Source of the DNA: Dehalococcoidia bacterium
GTDB taxonomy: Bacteria; Chloroflexota; Dehalococcoidia; SM23-28-2
Assembly (NCBI GenBank): GCA_030615765.1
Contig: JAUWYP010000002.1
Location: forward strand, 1 to 64,000
Reading direction: 5' to 3'
DNA: 64,000 bases
Shown here: positions 54,552 through 64,000 of the stretch, piece after piece
How positions within the stretch are numbered: position 1 is the first letter of the stretch
How the letters are laid out: every line of letters starts with the position of its first letter
Program-made: the position numbers and the translations under genes
Notes under the pieces: generated by a model
Seen by the model: only the letters and a program-made list of their open reading frames with translations
The model's database searches: none
What the model was told of the DNA's origin: nothing

Positions 54552-55903
54552 CAGCCGCCCTCCCGCCAGCGCACGTCGCACAGGCGCACGGGGTCTTCGA
54601 AGCCGCGCAGCGCTACATCGCCACGGTCGGAGAACAGGAATCCCTTGCCCGCCACCAGCTGCCGCACCACGTCCGAGGCCAGGATCTCGCCGCCTTCCGC
54701 CTTCGCCGCGATGCGAGCCGCCAGGATCACCGCCGTCCCGAACAGGTCCTCCTCCTCCGCTATCGGCTCCCCGGCGTTCAGGCCGATGCGCACCCTTATC
54801 GGCTCCTCCGCCACCTCGTTGTGCGCGGCAAAGGCCCGCTGCATGGCGATGGCGCACTCCAGGGCTCGCGTGGCCGAGGAGAAAGACGCCATGAACCCGT
54901 CGCCCATCGTCTTCACCTCGGAGCCGCCGTGGGCTTTCAGCGCGTCCCGCACGATGCGCTCGTGCGCCCGCAGCACCTCACGTGCTTTCGCGTCGCCGAG
55001 CCGCTGGGTCAGCGCCGTCGAACCCTCCACGTCCGTGAACAGGATGGTGCGGAAGGCACCCGCTGCCGGCCCGGCCCCCGCTGCGGCTTCCTCACCCTCG
55101 CCCAGGAACTCGTCGATGGCGCTCAGAACAGCCTCCACGTCGCCCACCCACGGCATTGCCGACGTCCCCTCCAGGACGGCCAGGCGGGCGTCCGGAATGC
55201 GGGAGGCAAGACCCCTCGCGACATCGACCTGGGGGAACGCGACCTGGCGGCGGTGCAGCACCAACGTGGGCATCCTCACCTGGGGCAGGAGAGGCGCAAC
55301 GTCAAAGTGCTGGCTGGCTTCACGGGCTGCCCGCATGGCCTCCGGTGCGGCGCATTCCCGCATGAACGCAGCGAAGCGGCGCGCCTCCTCCCCTGCCGAC
55401 CACCCAAACACGACATGCGCCACCGTCTCCGTATATATCTCCCAGTCTTTGTCTCTAAGTGCGCGTAGTGATTCAACTTGTGGCAAGCGGTAGTAGTCAG
55501 AGGCCCGCGTGTAGGAGCACCACAGGATGAGTTGCGACACTCGCTCCGGGCGGCGGGCCGCGTAGGCGATGGCCACAGGCCCCGAGTGATAAGGCGCGAG
55601 CAGAGCGAACTTTTGCAGCCCCAGACGGTCTACTATGGCCTCTAGATCCGTTACGTGGGCCTCCAGGGAGAAGTCGGTCACGTCGCGGTCGGACAGCCCA
55701 GACCCTCTGCTGTCATATCGGACAAGCATCCTCTTCTCCGCCAGACGCTCATACCAGTTGCGGTACCCCGGGAATTGCCACTCCAATTGGATATGGCTCA
55801 ATGGAGGCGTCGGCATCTGCACAAGGGGCATGCCCTCCCCCAGGGTCCAGAAGGCGATGCTCACCCCGTCGGCGGTCTGCGCGTACTGGATGCGCGGCTC
55901 CAT
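54551..55903 (-). CDS. Alpha/beta-hydrolase-like domain fused to class III nucleotide cyclase, paralog C
   Basis: MEPRIQYAQTADGVSIAFWTLGEGMPL; ILFTDVEGSTALTQRLGD, EVKTMGDGFMASF. Confidence 0.85.
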   Translation of the reverse strand: MEPRIQYAQTADGVSIAFWTLGEGMPLVQMPTPPLSHIQLEWQFPGYRNWYERLAEKRMLVRYDSRGSGLSDRDVTDFSLEAHVTDLEAIVDRLGLQKFALLAPYHSGPVAIAYAARRPERVSQLILWCSYTRASDYYRLPQVESLRALRDKDWEIYTETVAHVVFGWSAGEEARRFAAFMRECAAPEAMRAAREASQHFDVAPLLPQVRMPTLVLHRRQVAFPQVDVARGLASRIPDARLAVLEGTSAMPWVGDVEAVLSAIDEFLGEGEEAAAGAGPAAGAFRTILFTDVEGSTALTQRLGDAKAREVLRAHERIVRDALKAHGGSEVKTMGDGFMASFSSATRALECAIAMQRAFAAHNEVAEEPIRVRIGLNAGEPIAEEEDLFGTAVILAARIAAKAEGGEILASDVVRQLVAGKGFLFSDRGDVALRGFEDPVRLCDVRWREGG

Positions 55904-55970
55904 AGCGCCACTATCCTACACTAAGGGCATCTCCCCTGCATAGATAGTCCGCCTCCGCCCTCCACTACCA

Positions 55971-56810
55971 CTACTTCCTCCACTCGCCCACAAAGACCAG
56001 CTCCGCCGGGCCTGTCAGGTAGCACTCCCCTACCCCATCCCACTCCACCACCAACGTCCCGCCTGGAAGTGTTATGTCGACTCTTTCCCCTGCCAGGCCA
56101 TGAACATGGGCGGCCACCACCGCCGCGCAGGCACCACTGCCGCAGGCCAGCGTCGCGCCCGCCCCTCGCTCCCACACCCGCGCCTCCATGCGCTCGCGGC
56201 CGATCACCCGCGCCACCTCGAAGTTCACCCGCTGGGGAAACAGGGGGTGGTGCTCCACCTTCGGCCCGATGCTCTCCAGCGGGAACTCCGCGACGGGCCG
56301 CTCGACGAAGTGCACGGCGTGCGGATTGCCCATCGAGACGCAGGTCACCGCCAGGCGCTGCCCCTCGATGTCCAGGGCCAGGTCCTTCACCGGCGGCTCG
56401 GCCTCCACCAGCACGGGGATCTCCTGGGGAGCAAAGCGAGGCACGCCCATGCTTACCCGCACCCGCTCCACTGCTCCCTTCTCACCGAAGACCTGGGCCG
56501 AGAGCACGCCCACCGCCGTCTCCACGCCGATCCGGCCGTCGCGAGGCCGCGCCAGGCCTTCGTCCACGGCGTACTTGACGACGCAGCGAAGGCCGTTGCC
56601 GCACATCTCCGCCTCCGAGCCGTCGGGGTTGAACATGCGCATCCCCACATCGGCGCGAGACGACGGCAGCACGAGAATCAGGCCGTCGGCGCCGATGCCG
56701 TAGTGGCGGTCGCACATGGCCTGGGCCAGGCGCGACCAGTCCTGCTCGTCCCCCTGCGCCCTCAGGAGGACGAAGTCGTTGCCGATACCGTGCATCTTGA
56801 CGAATCGCAT
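55971..56810 (-). CDS. dapF: Diaminopimelate epimerase
   Basis: MRFVKMHGIGNDFVLL, NPDGSEAEMCGNGLRC, ERGAGATLACGSGACA. Confidence 0.95.
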   Translation of the reverse strand: MRFVKMHGIGNDFVLLRAQGDEQDWSRLAQAMCDRHYGIGADGLILVLPSSRADVGMRMFNPDGSEAEMCGNGLRCVVKYAVDEGLARPRDGRIGVETAVGVLSAQVFGEKGAVERVRVSMGVPRFAPQEIPVLVEAEPPVKDLALDIEGQRLAVTCVSMGNPHAVHFVERPVAEFPLESIGPKVEHHPLFPQRVNFEVARVIGRERMEARVWERGAGATLACGSGACAAVVAAHVHGLAGERVDITLPGGTLVVEWDGVGECYLTGPAELVFVGEWRK

Positions 56811-56819
56811 GGCCAACCC

Positions 56820-57758
56820 CTACCTAGCCGCCGTATGAGCGCTCTTCTCCAGAAAGCGCTCGGCCAGTGCTCTGGCCTCGTCCACAGCGGCAGCGCCCTC
56901 CAGCCAGCGGATGCGGCGGTCGTCCAGGCGAAACCACGTGTACTGCTGGCGAGCCAGGCGATGGGTGGCCGTCTTGATGCGGGCCACCGCCGTCGCCAGG
57001 CTCAGCTCGCCCGCCAGGTGCTGGCAAACCTGCGAATAGCCGATGCCGGACAGAGAGGGAAGCGAGGGCTCGTAGCCCATCGCCAGGAGACGCCTCACCT
57101 CGTCCGCCAACCCCGCTTCGATCATTGCATCCACGCGCGCATCGATGCGCCGGTAGAGCTCCTGTCGCGGGCAGGTCAGGCCCAGGATGAGGGTCTGCCA
57201 GGGCGGCGGGCCTTTCTCCTGCCAGCAGGATATGGGGCGGCCGGTCGCTTTGTGTACCTCCAGCGCCCGGATGACCCGCCGCACGTTGCGGGGATCGATG
57301 CGGGCCGCCGCCTTGGGGTCCACCTTGGCCAGCTCCCTGTGCAGCGCTTCCGGTCCGTGACGAGCCGCTCGCTCCTCGAGCTCTCGCCGCAGTTCCCGCT
57401 GGGGCGGCAGTCGCGGTACCCTCCATCCCTCCAGGAGGGCCCAGACGTACTGACCGCTGCCCCCCACCAGCAGCGGCTGCTTGCCCCGCGACCACACGCC
57501 CTCCAGGGCGACAACGGCCAGCTCGAGGTACTGCGCCAGGCTGAACTCCTCGTCGGGGTCGTTCACGTCGATGAGATGATGGCGTGCCAGGGAGCGCTCC
57601 TCCGGCGTGGGCTTGGCAGTGCCGATGTCCATATGGCGGTAGACCTGGCGCGAGTCGGCGCCCACGATCTCGCCGCCCAGAGACCGAGCGAGAGCGATTC
57701 CAAGAGCCGTCTTCCCTGCGGCCGTGGGGCCGACGACGGCGATGAGCTTTCGCGTCAC
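56820..57758 (-). CDS. miaA: tRNA dimethylallyltransferase
   Basis: VVGPTAAGKTALGIALA, GADSRQVYRHMDIGTAKP, RLARQQYTWFR. Confidence 0.96.
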   Translation of the reverse strand: MTRKLIAVVGPTAAGKTALGIALARSLGGEIVGADSRQVYRHMDIGTAKPTPEERSLARHHLIDVNDPDEEFSLAQYLELAVVALEGVWSRGKQPLLVGGSGQYVWALLEGWRVPRLPPQRELRRELEERAARHGPEALHRELAKVDPKAAARIDPRNVRRVIRALEVHKATGRPISCWQEKGPPPWQTLILGLTCPRQELYRRIDARVDAMIEAGLADEVRRLLAMGYEPSLPSLSGIGYSQVCQHLAGELSLATAVARIKTATHRLARQQYTWFRLDDRRIRWLEGAAAVDEARALAERFLEKSAHTAAR

Positions 57759-58531
57759 GCCCCGGGCGCCCCCTTGACCTGCACCGCCTGCTCGACGATA
57801 GAGGCGAAGGCGTCGGCCTTGAGGCTGGCCCCGCCCACCAGGGCACCGTCGATCTGAGGCTCGCTCATGAACTCACCGATGTTGTCGGGCGTGACGCTGC
57901 CGCCGTACTGAATGCGAGCCGCCTCCGCCAACTCGCGGCCATAGAGGGAGGCCACCTCCTGGCGGATGAGGCCGACGGCCTCGTTGGCGATCACTCCCGT
58001 GGCAGGAACGCCCGTGCCGATGGCCCACACCGGCTCATAGGCGAGCACGAAGCTTATGGGCATATCCACGCCCGCCAGGCCTCCCCGCACCTGCCGCAGC
58101 AGCACCTCCTCCGTGCGGCCGGCCTCGCGCTCCTCCAGCGTCTCGCCCACGCACATGATCGTCCGCAGGCCGTGGGCCATGGCCGCCTTTAGGCGACGGT
58201 TCACCGTCTCGTCGGTCTCGCCGAAGTACTTGCGCCGCTCGGAGTGGCCGATGATCACGTACTCGCACAGGTCAGCCAGCATGGGAGGGCTCACCTCGCC
58301 CGTGTAGGCGCCCTCCTCCTCCCAGTAGACGTTCTGCGCTCCCACCTTGATGGACGAGCCCGCCAGCTCTCGCTCCGCGAGCGCCAGGAAGACGAAGGGA
58401 GGGCATACCACCTTCTCCACCCCCGCCAGGCCATCGATCCGCTCCCTCAGCAAGCGGCAGAGCTCTGCGGCGGCGCCAGCGGTGGTATACATCTTCCAGT
58501 TGCCGGCGATGATCGGCATGCGTCCGCTCAT
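57755..58531 (-). CDS. tpiA: Triosephosphate isomerase
   Basis: IIAGNWKMY, IIGHSERRKYFGE, AYEPVWAIGTG. Confidence 0.97.
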   Translation of the reverse strand: MSGRMPIIAGNWKMYTTAGAAAELCRLLRERIDGLAGVEKVVCPPFVFLALAERELAGSSIKVGAQNVYWEEEGAYTGEVSPPMLADLCEYVIIGHSERRKYFGETDETVNRRLKAAMAHGLRTIMCVGETLEEREAGRTEEVLLRQVRGGLAGVDMPISFVLAYEPVWAIGTGVPATGVIANEAVGLIRQEVASLYGRELAEAARIQYGGSVTPDNIGEFMSEPQIDGALVGGASLKADAFASIVEQAVQVKGAPGA

Positions 58532-58534
58532 AGA

Positions 58535-59737
58535 TCACGCTCCATACTTGGTGAACCGATCGGCGTGGGCCATGGCCAGCGGCATTATCTCCGTGGCCGC
58601 AAAGAGGCCCAGCGACCCCTTCTGGCAGTCCCGCTCGTTGAATGCCTCCGCCCGGTCGGGCTGACACCAGCGCGAGCGCAACACGAACGGCACCGGGTGC
58701 CAGGAGTGGGCACGATAGGTGGAAGGCGTCGAGTGGTCACCGGTGACCATGATCACGTCCGGGTTTAGGGTAAGCAGTTCGGGGATGACGGCGTCCACCT
58801 CCTCCAGCCTGGCCACCTTGCCCTGGAAGTTGCCATCCTCCCCTGTCGAGTCCGTAGCCTTGTAGTGCACGAAGAAGAAGTCGAATTGCCCCCAGTGCTC
58901 CCGCAGGGCCGCCAGCGAATCGCTCAGGGAAGGGCCCGTGGATAGAGCCGTCATCCCCACGAGCTTGGCGAGGCCGCGGTACATGGGGTAGAAGGCGATG
59001 GCCGCCGCCCGCAGCCCGAACACCTCAGGGAAGGACGGCAGGTCCGGCCAGCGCGCGAACCCGCGCAGGAGCACCATATTGGCCGGATGATGGTCGCGCA
59101 GCCTATCGCGAGCCTCGGCCACGAAGGCACTCACCAGCCCGGCCGTGGCCTGCGCCTCGGGAGCGCGAGCCGCCACCTCGACGGGCGGCACGCCCACCTT
59201 CTGGGGATCGGTCTCGTTCAGGGCGTCGGAGAGGCCGTCGCCTCTGAGCACCAATAGGAAGCGATGTTCCTTCACCGGCTCCACAAATAGCTCAGCGCCC
59301 GGCAGCTCGATGGTACGCAGCTCAGCGCAGAGGCGGGCGCAAGTATCCGTGTCGATGCGGCCGGCGCGGCGGTCGACAACGAGGCCGCCGTCGTCCACGG
59401 TGCAGAAGTTGCCGCGAGCCGCCACGTCCTGAGGCCTCAGGTCGAAGTCAATGCCCACCGCCTCCAGGGCCCCTCGGCCGATGCGATAGCGCAGGGGGTC
59501 GTAGCCGAAGAGGGACAGATGGCCGGGCCCGCTGCCGGGGGTAATCCCGAAGCCCACGTGATAGACCATGCCGCAGATGCCCTCCTGGGCCAGACGGTCC
59601 AGGTTGGCGATGCGGGCCGTCTCCATCTCCGTGCGGCCGGTCCGGGGATCAGGCAGGCCACCCAGGCCGTCCATCACCAGCAGGACGATCTTGGTCTCAG
59701 CAGGGATTACGACTTCGCGGATGAGGTCGAAGTCCAT
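58535..59737 (-). CDS. apgM: Cofactor-independent phosphoglycerate mutase, archaeal-type
   Basis: KIVLLVMDGLGGLPDP, GPGHLSLFGYDPL, VMVTGDHSTP. Confidence 0.9.
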   Translation of the reverse strand: MDFDLIREVVIPAETKIVLLVMDGLGGLPDPRTGRTEMETARIANLDRLAQEGICGMVYHVGFGITPGSGPGHLSLFGYDPLRYRIGRGALEAVGIDFDLRPQDVAARGNFCTVDDGGLVVDRRAGRIDTDTCARLCAELRTIELPGAELFVEPVKEHRFLLVLRGDGLSDALNETDPQKVGVPPVEVAARAPEAQATAGLVSAFVAEARDRLRDHHPANMVLLRGFARWPDLPSFPEVFGLRAAAIAFYPMYRGLAKLVGMTALSTGPSLSDSLAALREHWGQFDFFFVHYKATDSTGEDGNFQGKVARLEEVDAVIPELLTLNPDVIMVTGDHSTPSTYRAHSWHPVPFVLRSRWCQPDRAEAFNERDCQKGSLGLFAATEIMPLAMAHADRFTKYGA

Positions 59738-59748
59738 GTCCTACCGCC

Positions 59749-60933
59749 TCAATCCTTGTCTTCCAGCGCCGCCACGCCCGGCAGCTCGCGGCCCTCCAGG
59801 AACTCCAACGCCGCGCCGCCGCCGGTGGACACATGGCTGAACTTGTCCTCCAAGCCCAGCCGCTCCACCACCGCCACCGTCTCGCCGCCGCCCACAATGG
59901 TGGTGGCATCCAGGCCAGCGATGGCCTCCGCCAGGCGATGGGAGCCCCGAGAGAAGGGCTCGAACTCGATAACCCCCACCGGGCCGTTCCACAAGACCGT
60001 TTTGCAATCGCGCAGGGCGTGCACGAACGCCTCCGCCGTCTTCTCACCAATGTCCATGATCTGCCAGTCGAGAGGGATCTCCTTCGCCGACACCTGCTGG
60101 CGGCGGGCGTCGGCCTCGAAGCGGTCGCCGACGATTACGTCCGAGGGCAGGAGGAGCGTCAGCCCCCGCTGGGACGCCCGCTCCATGATCTGGCGGGCCG
60201 TTTCCACATGCCCCTCCTCCAGCAGCGACTGGCCCACCTCAAAGCCCTCGGCCTTGAGGAAAGTGCAGGCCATCCCGCCGCCGATGAGCAGACGGTCTAC
60301 CTTCTGCAGCAGGTTCTCCAGCACGCCCATCTTGGTGCTGATCTTGGCCCCGCCGATGACCGCCGCGAAGGGTCTATCAGGGCTGGCCAGGGCCTTGCCC
60401 AAGAAGGTCAGCTCCTTCTCCATGAGGAAGCCGGCCACCGCCGGCAGGTAGGCGGCCACCCCCGCGGTGGAGGCATGGGCGCGATGGGCAGTGCCGAAGG
60501 CGTCGTTGACGTAGACCTCGGCCAGGGAGGCCAGGACCCAGGCGAAATCGGGGTCGTTGGCCTGTTCCTCAGAATAAAACCGCAGGTTCTCCAGAAGGAG
60601 AACATCGCCGGAGCCGAGGTCCTGCGCCGCCTCCTCCACCTCCGGCCCCACGCAGCCGTCGCTCGTCTTCACCGGCGAGCCCAGCAGCTCGCTCAGCCGG
60701 CGGGCCACCGGCGCCAGGCGCAAGGAGTCGTCGACGCCCTTGGGCCGCCCCAGGTGGGAGCAGAGGATGAGCCTGGCACCACGCTCCCGCAGATACTCGA
60801 TGGTGGGCAGGGCCGCCCGAATGCGGGTATCGTCCAAGACGCGGCCGCTATCCCGATCGAGGGGCACGTTGAAGTCCACCCGCAGGAGAATCCTCTTGCC
60901 CCGAACGTCGATATCGGCAATCGTCTTCTTCAT
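59749..60933 (-). CDS. pgk: Phosphoglycerate kinase
   Basis: MKKTIADIDVRGKRILLRVDFNVPLD, CSHLGRPKGV, GPVGVIEFEPFSRGS; the ORF-track start at 61413 overlaps the upstream gene and is not used. Confidence 0.96.
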   Translation of the reverse strand: MKKTIADIDVRGKRILLRVDFNVPLDRDSGRVLDDTRIRAALPTIEYLRERGARLILCSHLGRPKGVDDSLRLAPVARRLSELLGSPVKTSDGCVGPEVEEAAQDLGSGDVLLLENLRFYSEEQANDPDFAWVLASLAEVYVNDAFGTAHRAHASTAGVAAYLPAVAGFLMEKELTFLGKALASPDRPFAAVIGGAKISTKMGVLENLLQKVDRLLIGGGMACTFLKAEGFEVGQSLLEEGHVETARQIMERASQRGLTLLLPSDVIVGDRFEADARRQQVSAKEIPLDWQIMDIGEKTAEAFVHALRDCKTVLWNGPVGVIEFEPFSRGSHRLAEAIAGLDATTIVGGGETVAVVERLGLEDKFSHVSTGGGAALEFLEGRELPGVAALEDKD

Positions 60934-60944
60934 GGCCTCGCCCT

Positions 60945-63335
60945 CTATCCCGGCATCAGCATCAGCTTGCCCACTGCCTGCCGCTCGATCTCTCCCCGGT
61001 CGAAGGGCAACGGGTGGTACTCCAGCCGCCGCCAGGCGTCGATCATATCGCTGTAGTGGGGGCTGGCGGGGTGACCCGACTGGCCGCCGGGCAGGATGGC
61101 CACACTGCGGTTGAAGTCGCTCAGGTCGATGATCTGGCGGTAGGAGACAGCGAAGCTTGAGACCGCATAGGGCCGGCTGCCGACGTAGCTCGCCTGGGCG
61201 ACGGTGTTCGTGTCGCCGCCCACCGGCACCGGGCCGCGGTTGAACACGCGCCGCAGGGCGCGCACCCTTCCCAGCACATGCTCGAAGGGGGCGTAGTGAA
61301 CGCGGCCCCACGTCCAGCGGGACATGTCCTCTCCCAGCGACCGCCGCAGGGCAGCGACGGCCTCCTCCAGGCTCTGCTCCATCACCTCCCGCCAGCTTCG
61401 GCCAGCGAACCAATCGGCCGGAGCCTCCTTCATCAGGGCCAAGAGCCAGGAAGCAGAGCGATAGAGGTAGAAGCTATCGGGAACGGCGGGGTGTACCTCC
61501 TTGCCCACGAAGTAGTCGGTGAGGGGGCCCAGCTTAGCAGCCACTGTGTTGCGGAGCATCTGAAGGAAGAAGGCCTCCACGATGGTGGCCGCCACGCTGT
61601 CCGGCGAGAGCTGGCAGTCCCAGACTCGCAGGAAGTTGAAGGCCCGCTTGGCGTCCGCACTGGCGGGCTCAAGGCTGAGGAGGTGCTGGGCCAGCTCCCG
61701 GCCGGGGATGGAGTAGATGTCGCCCTGTATGGAGCGAAAGTCCTCCAGGGAGTGCTTCTCCCTGGCCTCCAGCAGCTCGACGATGCGTTGGGCGCGGTAG
61801 CCATCCATGTACTCAGCGCTCAGGAAGTACGGATAATCGTCATCCACGATCTTGTTGTTGGCCGTGGCCACGTAATGCGTGGGGGGATTAAGGACGGAGG
61901 GCAGTTCGTCGAAGGGGATGAAGCCCTTCCAGTCGTACTCCCCCATCCAGCCAGGCGAGGGCACCAGCCCCTGGCCCTTGACCCGAATCGGCACGAGGCC
62001 AGCCATCTGATAGCCGATGTTGCCTTCCACATCGGCGTAGACAAAGTTCTGAGCGGGCGCTGGCCACTGGCGCAGGGCCTCGCGGAACCCTTCCCAGCTG
62101 CCGGCCCGGCCCAGAAGGAGAAGGGCATGGGCCTGCTGGCTCGGCTCGGCCACTATCGTGCGTAGGGCGAGGGCCCGGTCCTCGCCGGGGATGCTGGGGC
62201 TGATTATCGGCCCGTGGCCGGTCACCAGAACCTCCTCCACCACCGGCTCCCGGCGACCGCGCACGCGGATCTCCTCCCGCACGAGGTCGCCGTCCACCCA
62301 CTTGCCCCCATATTCGTACTGGCGAGGGTTGGCGGGGTTGATCCGCTCTACGAACAGGTCGTCGCCGTCGGTCATGGTATTGGTGATACCCCAGGCGATG
62401 CGATCGTTGTGACCGATGACAACCCCCGGCACGCCGGGCAGAGAGGCACCGGTAACATTCAGGCCGCCGCCATTCAGATGCACCTCGTACCAGATGCAGG
62501 GCATCTGCAGGGGCAAGTGGGGATCGTTGGCCAGCAGCGGCTTGCCGGTGGCCGACTTGTGGCCGTCCACCGCCCAGTTGTTGCTGCCGCCCCCTCTGGC
62601 ACCGACCAACTCCTGCACCTTGCGCAGTTCCTCCAGCAGCGGCACTCCCAGGCCGCGGCACTCAGCCCCGGGCGGCACGATAAGCGGTGCCCCTAGTGGA
62701 TAGCCTGGCTCCATACGAGCGGCCTCCTCAGGGCCCAGCCGCTCCACTATCCAGGAGCGCACGATCTCCGTGTCCCAGTTGCCGGAGAGACTCCAACCGA
62801 CGAACTTGCCGATGGCCAAGCTGTCCACGGGGGTCCAGGACCCCGGCCGGAAGCGCAGGACAAGGAACTCCGGCGGCAGACGATTCCTGTTCCCCTCTAT
62901 GAAGGCGTTGACCCCCGCCGCATAGGCATCCAGGTTCTCACGCACCGCCTCGGCCAACTGCTCCGCCTCGGCCTCAGCGGCCCGACGCAGCCCCACTCGT
63001 CGCAGCAGGCGGTCGGCATCCAAGGCCACCGACCCGAATACTTCAGCCAGACTGCCCGAGGCGGCCCGCCGGGCCAACTCTATATGCCACAGGCGGTCCT
63101 GGGCATGAACGTATCCCTGGGCGAACAGAGCGTCCCTGACACTGCCAGCGTAGATATGAGGCACGCCCCAGCGGTCGCGGATGACCTCGACGGGTGAATC
63201 CAAGCCCTTGAGCCGAACGGAGCCCTTGCTGGAGGGGACGCTACGCCGCAGAAGGGAGTAGACGACCGCTCCCCCCACGGCCGCGCCCAGGGCCAGCCCA
63301 AGTACGAGATAGCGAACAGCCCTCCCTATGGCCAA
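60945..63335 (-). CDS. Penicillin acylase family (Ntn-hydrolase) protein
   Basis: DRWGVPHIYAGSVRDALFAQGYVHAQDRLWHIELARR; GGSNNWAVDGHKSATGKPLLANDPHLPLQMP. Confidence 0.93.
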   Translation of the reverse strand: MAIGRAVRYLVLGLALGAAVGGAVVYSLLRRSVPSSKGSVRLKGLDSPVEVIRDRWGVPHIYAGSVRDALFAQGYVHAQDRLWHIELARRAASGSLAEVFGSVALDADRLLRRVGLRRAAEAEAEQLAEAVRENLDAYAAGVNAFIEGNRNRLPPEFLVLRFRPGSWTPVDSLAIGKFVGWSLSGNWDTEIVRSWIVERLGPEEAARMEPGYPLGAPLIVPPGAECRGLGVPLLEELRKVQELVGARGGGSNNWAVDGHKSATGKPLLANDPHLPLQMPCIWYEVHLNGGGLNVTGASLPGVPGVVIGHNDRIAWGITNTMTDGDDLFVERINPANPRQYEYGGKWVDGDLVREEIRVRGRREPVVEEVLVTGHGPIISPSIPGEDRALALRTIVAEPSQQAHALLLLGRAGSWEGFREALRQWPAPAQNFVYADVEGNIGYQMAGLVPIRVKGQGLVPSPGWMGEYDWKGFIPFDELPSVLNPPTHYVATANNKIVDDDYPYFLSAEYMDGYRAQRIVELLEAREKHSLEDFRSIQGDIYSIPGRELAQHLLSLEPASADAKRAFNFLRVWDCQLSPDSVAATIVEAFFLQMLRNTVAAKLGPLTDYFVGKEVHPAVPDSFYLYRSASWLLALMKEAPADWFAGRSWREVMEQSLEEAVAALRRSLGEDMSRWTWGRVHYAPFEHVLGRVRALRRVFNRGPVPVGGDTNTVAQASYVGSRPYAVSSFAVSYRQIIDLSDFNRSVAILPGGQSGHPASPHYSDMIDAWRRLEYHPLPFDRGEIERQAVGKLMLMPG

Positions 63336-63345
63336 GGCGCACCTC

Positions 63346-63783
63346 CTATGACTCCATAGCCCTCATCTTCTCCAGGCGGCGGGCGTGGCGCCCGCCCTCA
63401 AAGTCCTCGCCCAGGAAGGTTCTCACTATCTCCTCAGCCAGGCCGCGACCGATGCACCAGGCGCCCAGGCAGAGGACGTTGACGTCGTTGTGTCGGCGAG
63501 CCAGGCGAGCCGTGAAGCTGTTCTGGCACAGGGCGGCGCGAACACCCTTCACCTTGTTGGCGGCGATGCTCATGCCGACGCCGTTGCCGCAGATGAGGAT
63601 GCCCCGCTGGTACTCCCCCGCCGCCACCGCCTCTCCCAGCGGCCTGGCGATGTCCGGATAGTCCACCGGATCCTCACCGTGACAGCCGAAGTCCATCCAC
63701 TCGTGCCCCAGCTCGCCCAGCAGTTCCTTGACGACTTCCTTCAGGCCGAACCCGCGGTGGTCGCTGCCGATAGCGATGCGCAT
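63346..63783 (-). CDS. rpiB: Ribose-5-phosphate isomerase B
   Basis: MRIAIGSDHRGFGLKEVVKELL, GILICGNGVGMSIAANKVKGVRAALC. Confidence 0.95.
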   Translation of the reverse strand: MRIAIGSDHRGFGLKEVVKELLGELGHEWMDFGCHGEDPVDYPDIARPLGEAVAAGEYQRGILICGNGVGMSIAANKVKGVRAALCQNSFTARLARRHNDVNVLCLGAWCIGRGLAEEIVRTFLGEDFEGGRHARRLEKMRAMES

Positions 63784-63793
63784 TATCCCCCTC

Positions 63794-64000
63794 TTATGGC
63801 TGAGCCGGAATGGGCAGCAGCGCCTCGGCCAGAGGGACGAGCGCCTCGTTGTCGTTCAAAGGGTTTATCTCCTGTCCCTCCTCGGACATGGGGATGGGGT
63901 AAAGCTCGATGGTCGTATCGCCCAGGGTGAGCACTAGCCAGTGGTAGGTCACCTCGTAGGTAGGCGAGAGGCGGTCGGTCTTGAAGTAAAGGGTGGCCGG
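63794..64000 (-). CDS. Unknown protein, C-terminal fragment only (runs off the window)
   Basis: Open minus frame ending ...YHWLVLTLGDTTIELYPIPMSEEGQEINPLNDNEALVPLAEALLPIPAQP*. Confidence 0.5.
   Translation of the reverse strand, partial: PATLYFKTDRLSPTYEVTYHWLVLTLGDTTIELYPIPMSEEGQEINPLNDNEALVPLAEALLPIPAQP

Noticed and set aside
54552-54857. Extended N-terminus of the 553-aa ORF 53196..54857
   Set aside because: The extension is an out-of-frame reading of paralog C's cyclase domain; the conserved MEPRIQYATTADGV start is at 54551.
51201-55903. Cyclase triplication as an assembly artefact
   Set aside because: The three sensor halves and intergenic junctions differ clearly, so these are real diverged paralogs rather than collapsed or duplicated reads.
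56100-57857. 585-aa plus-strand ORF antisense to dapF/miaA (also 49993-51195, 59833-61056, 33437-34378)
   Set aside because: Antisense to confidently identified genes, no recognisable domain, His/Gln/Arg-biased composition.
60934-61413. Extended N-terminus of the pgk ORF
   Set aside because: Overlaps the penicillin acylase gene in another frame; the genuine start MKKTIADIDVRGKRILLRVDF is at 60933.

Overview
High-GC (visibly about 65%) bacterial chromosomal window. Gene content (DUF2298/Chlor_Arch_YYY protein, TIGR03663-like GT-C protein, DapL, short MetE paralogs) suggests Chloroflexota, possibly Dehalococcoidia-like; this is inference only. Most of the window is ordinary housekeeping: rsmA, ispE, dinG-type helicase, CCA transferase, rnc-smc-ftsY, a GT-C membrane glycosyltransferase trio, nuoE/nuoF, mutS, mutL, two MetE-like genes, ssrA/smpB, S41 protease, arsR/arsM, hflX, dapL, dapF, miaA, tpiA, apgM, pgk, rpiB. 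No CRISPR, rRNA, tRNA, transposase or phage genes were recognised. The strongest unusual signals are: (1) a 30-bp double-palindrome element (TCCGCC-GTA/GAA-GGCGGA-TCCGCC-TCT-GGCGGA) found in-frame inside mutS and nuoF and inside an intergenic repeat whose other copy preserves the exact empty site; (2) a 44-bp duplicate of the smpB 3' end bracketing a single 4Fe-4S gene between ssrA and smpB, like an att-type cassette; (3) three tandem proteins that fuse an apparently catalytically dead alpha/beta-hydrolase to a class III cyclase with an altered active site; (4) a membrane-anchored caspase/CHAT-like protein next to a WYARRR-tailed surface protein, behind a strong promoter and a compact terminated small-RNA-like leader; (5) probable CUG starts for ftsY and a GNAT gene and a possible AUA start for hflX; (6) a long self-complementary leader upstream of rnc.
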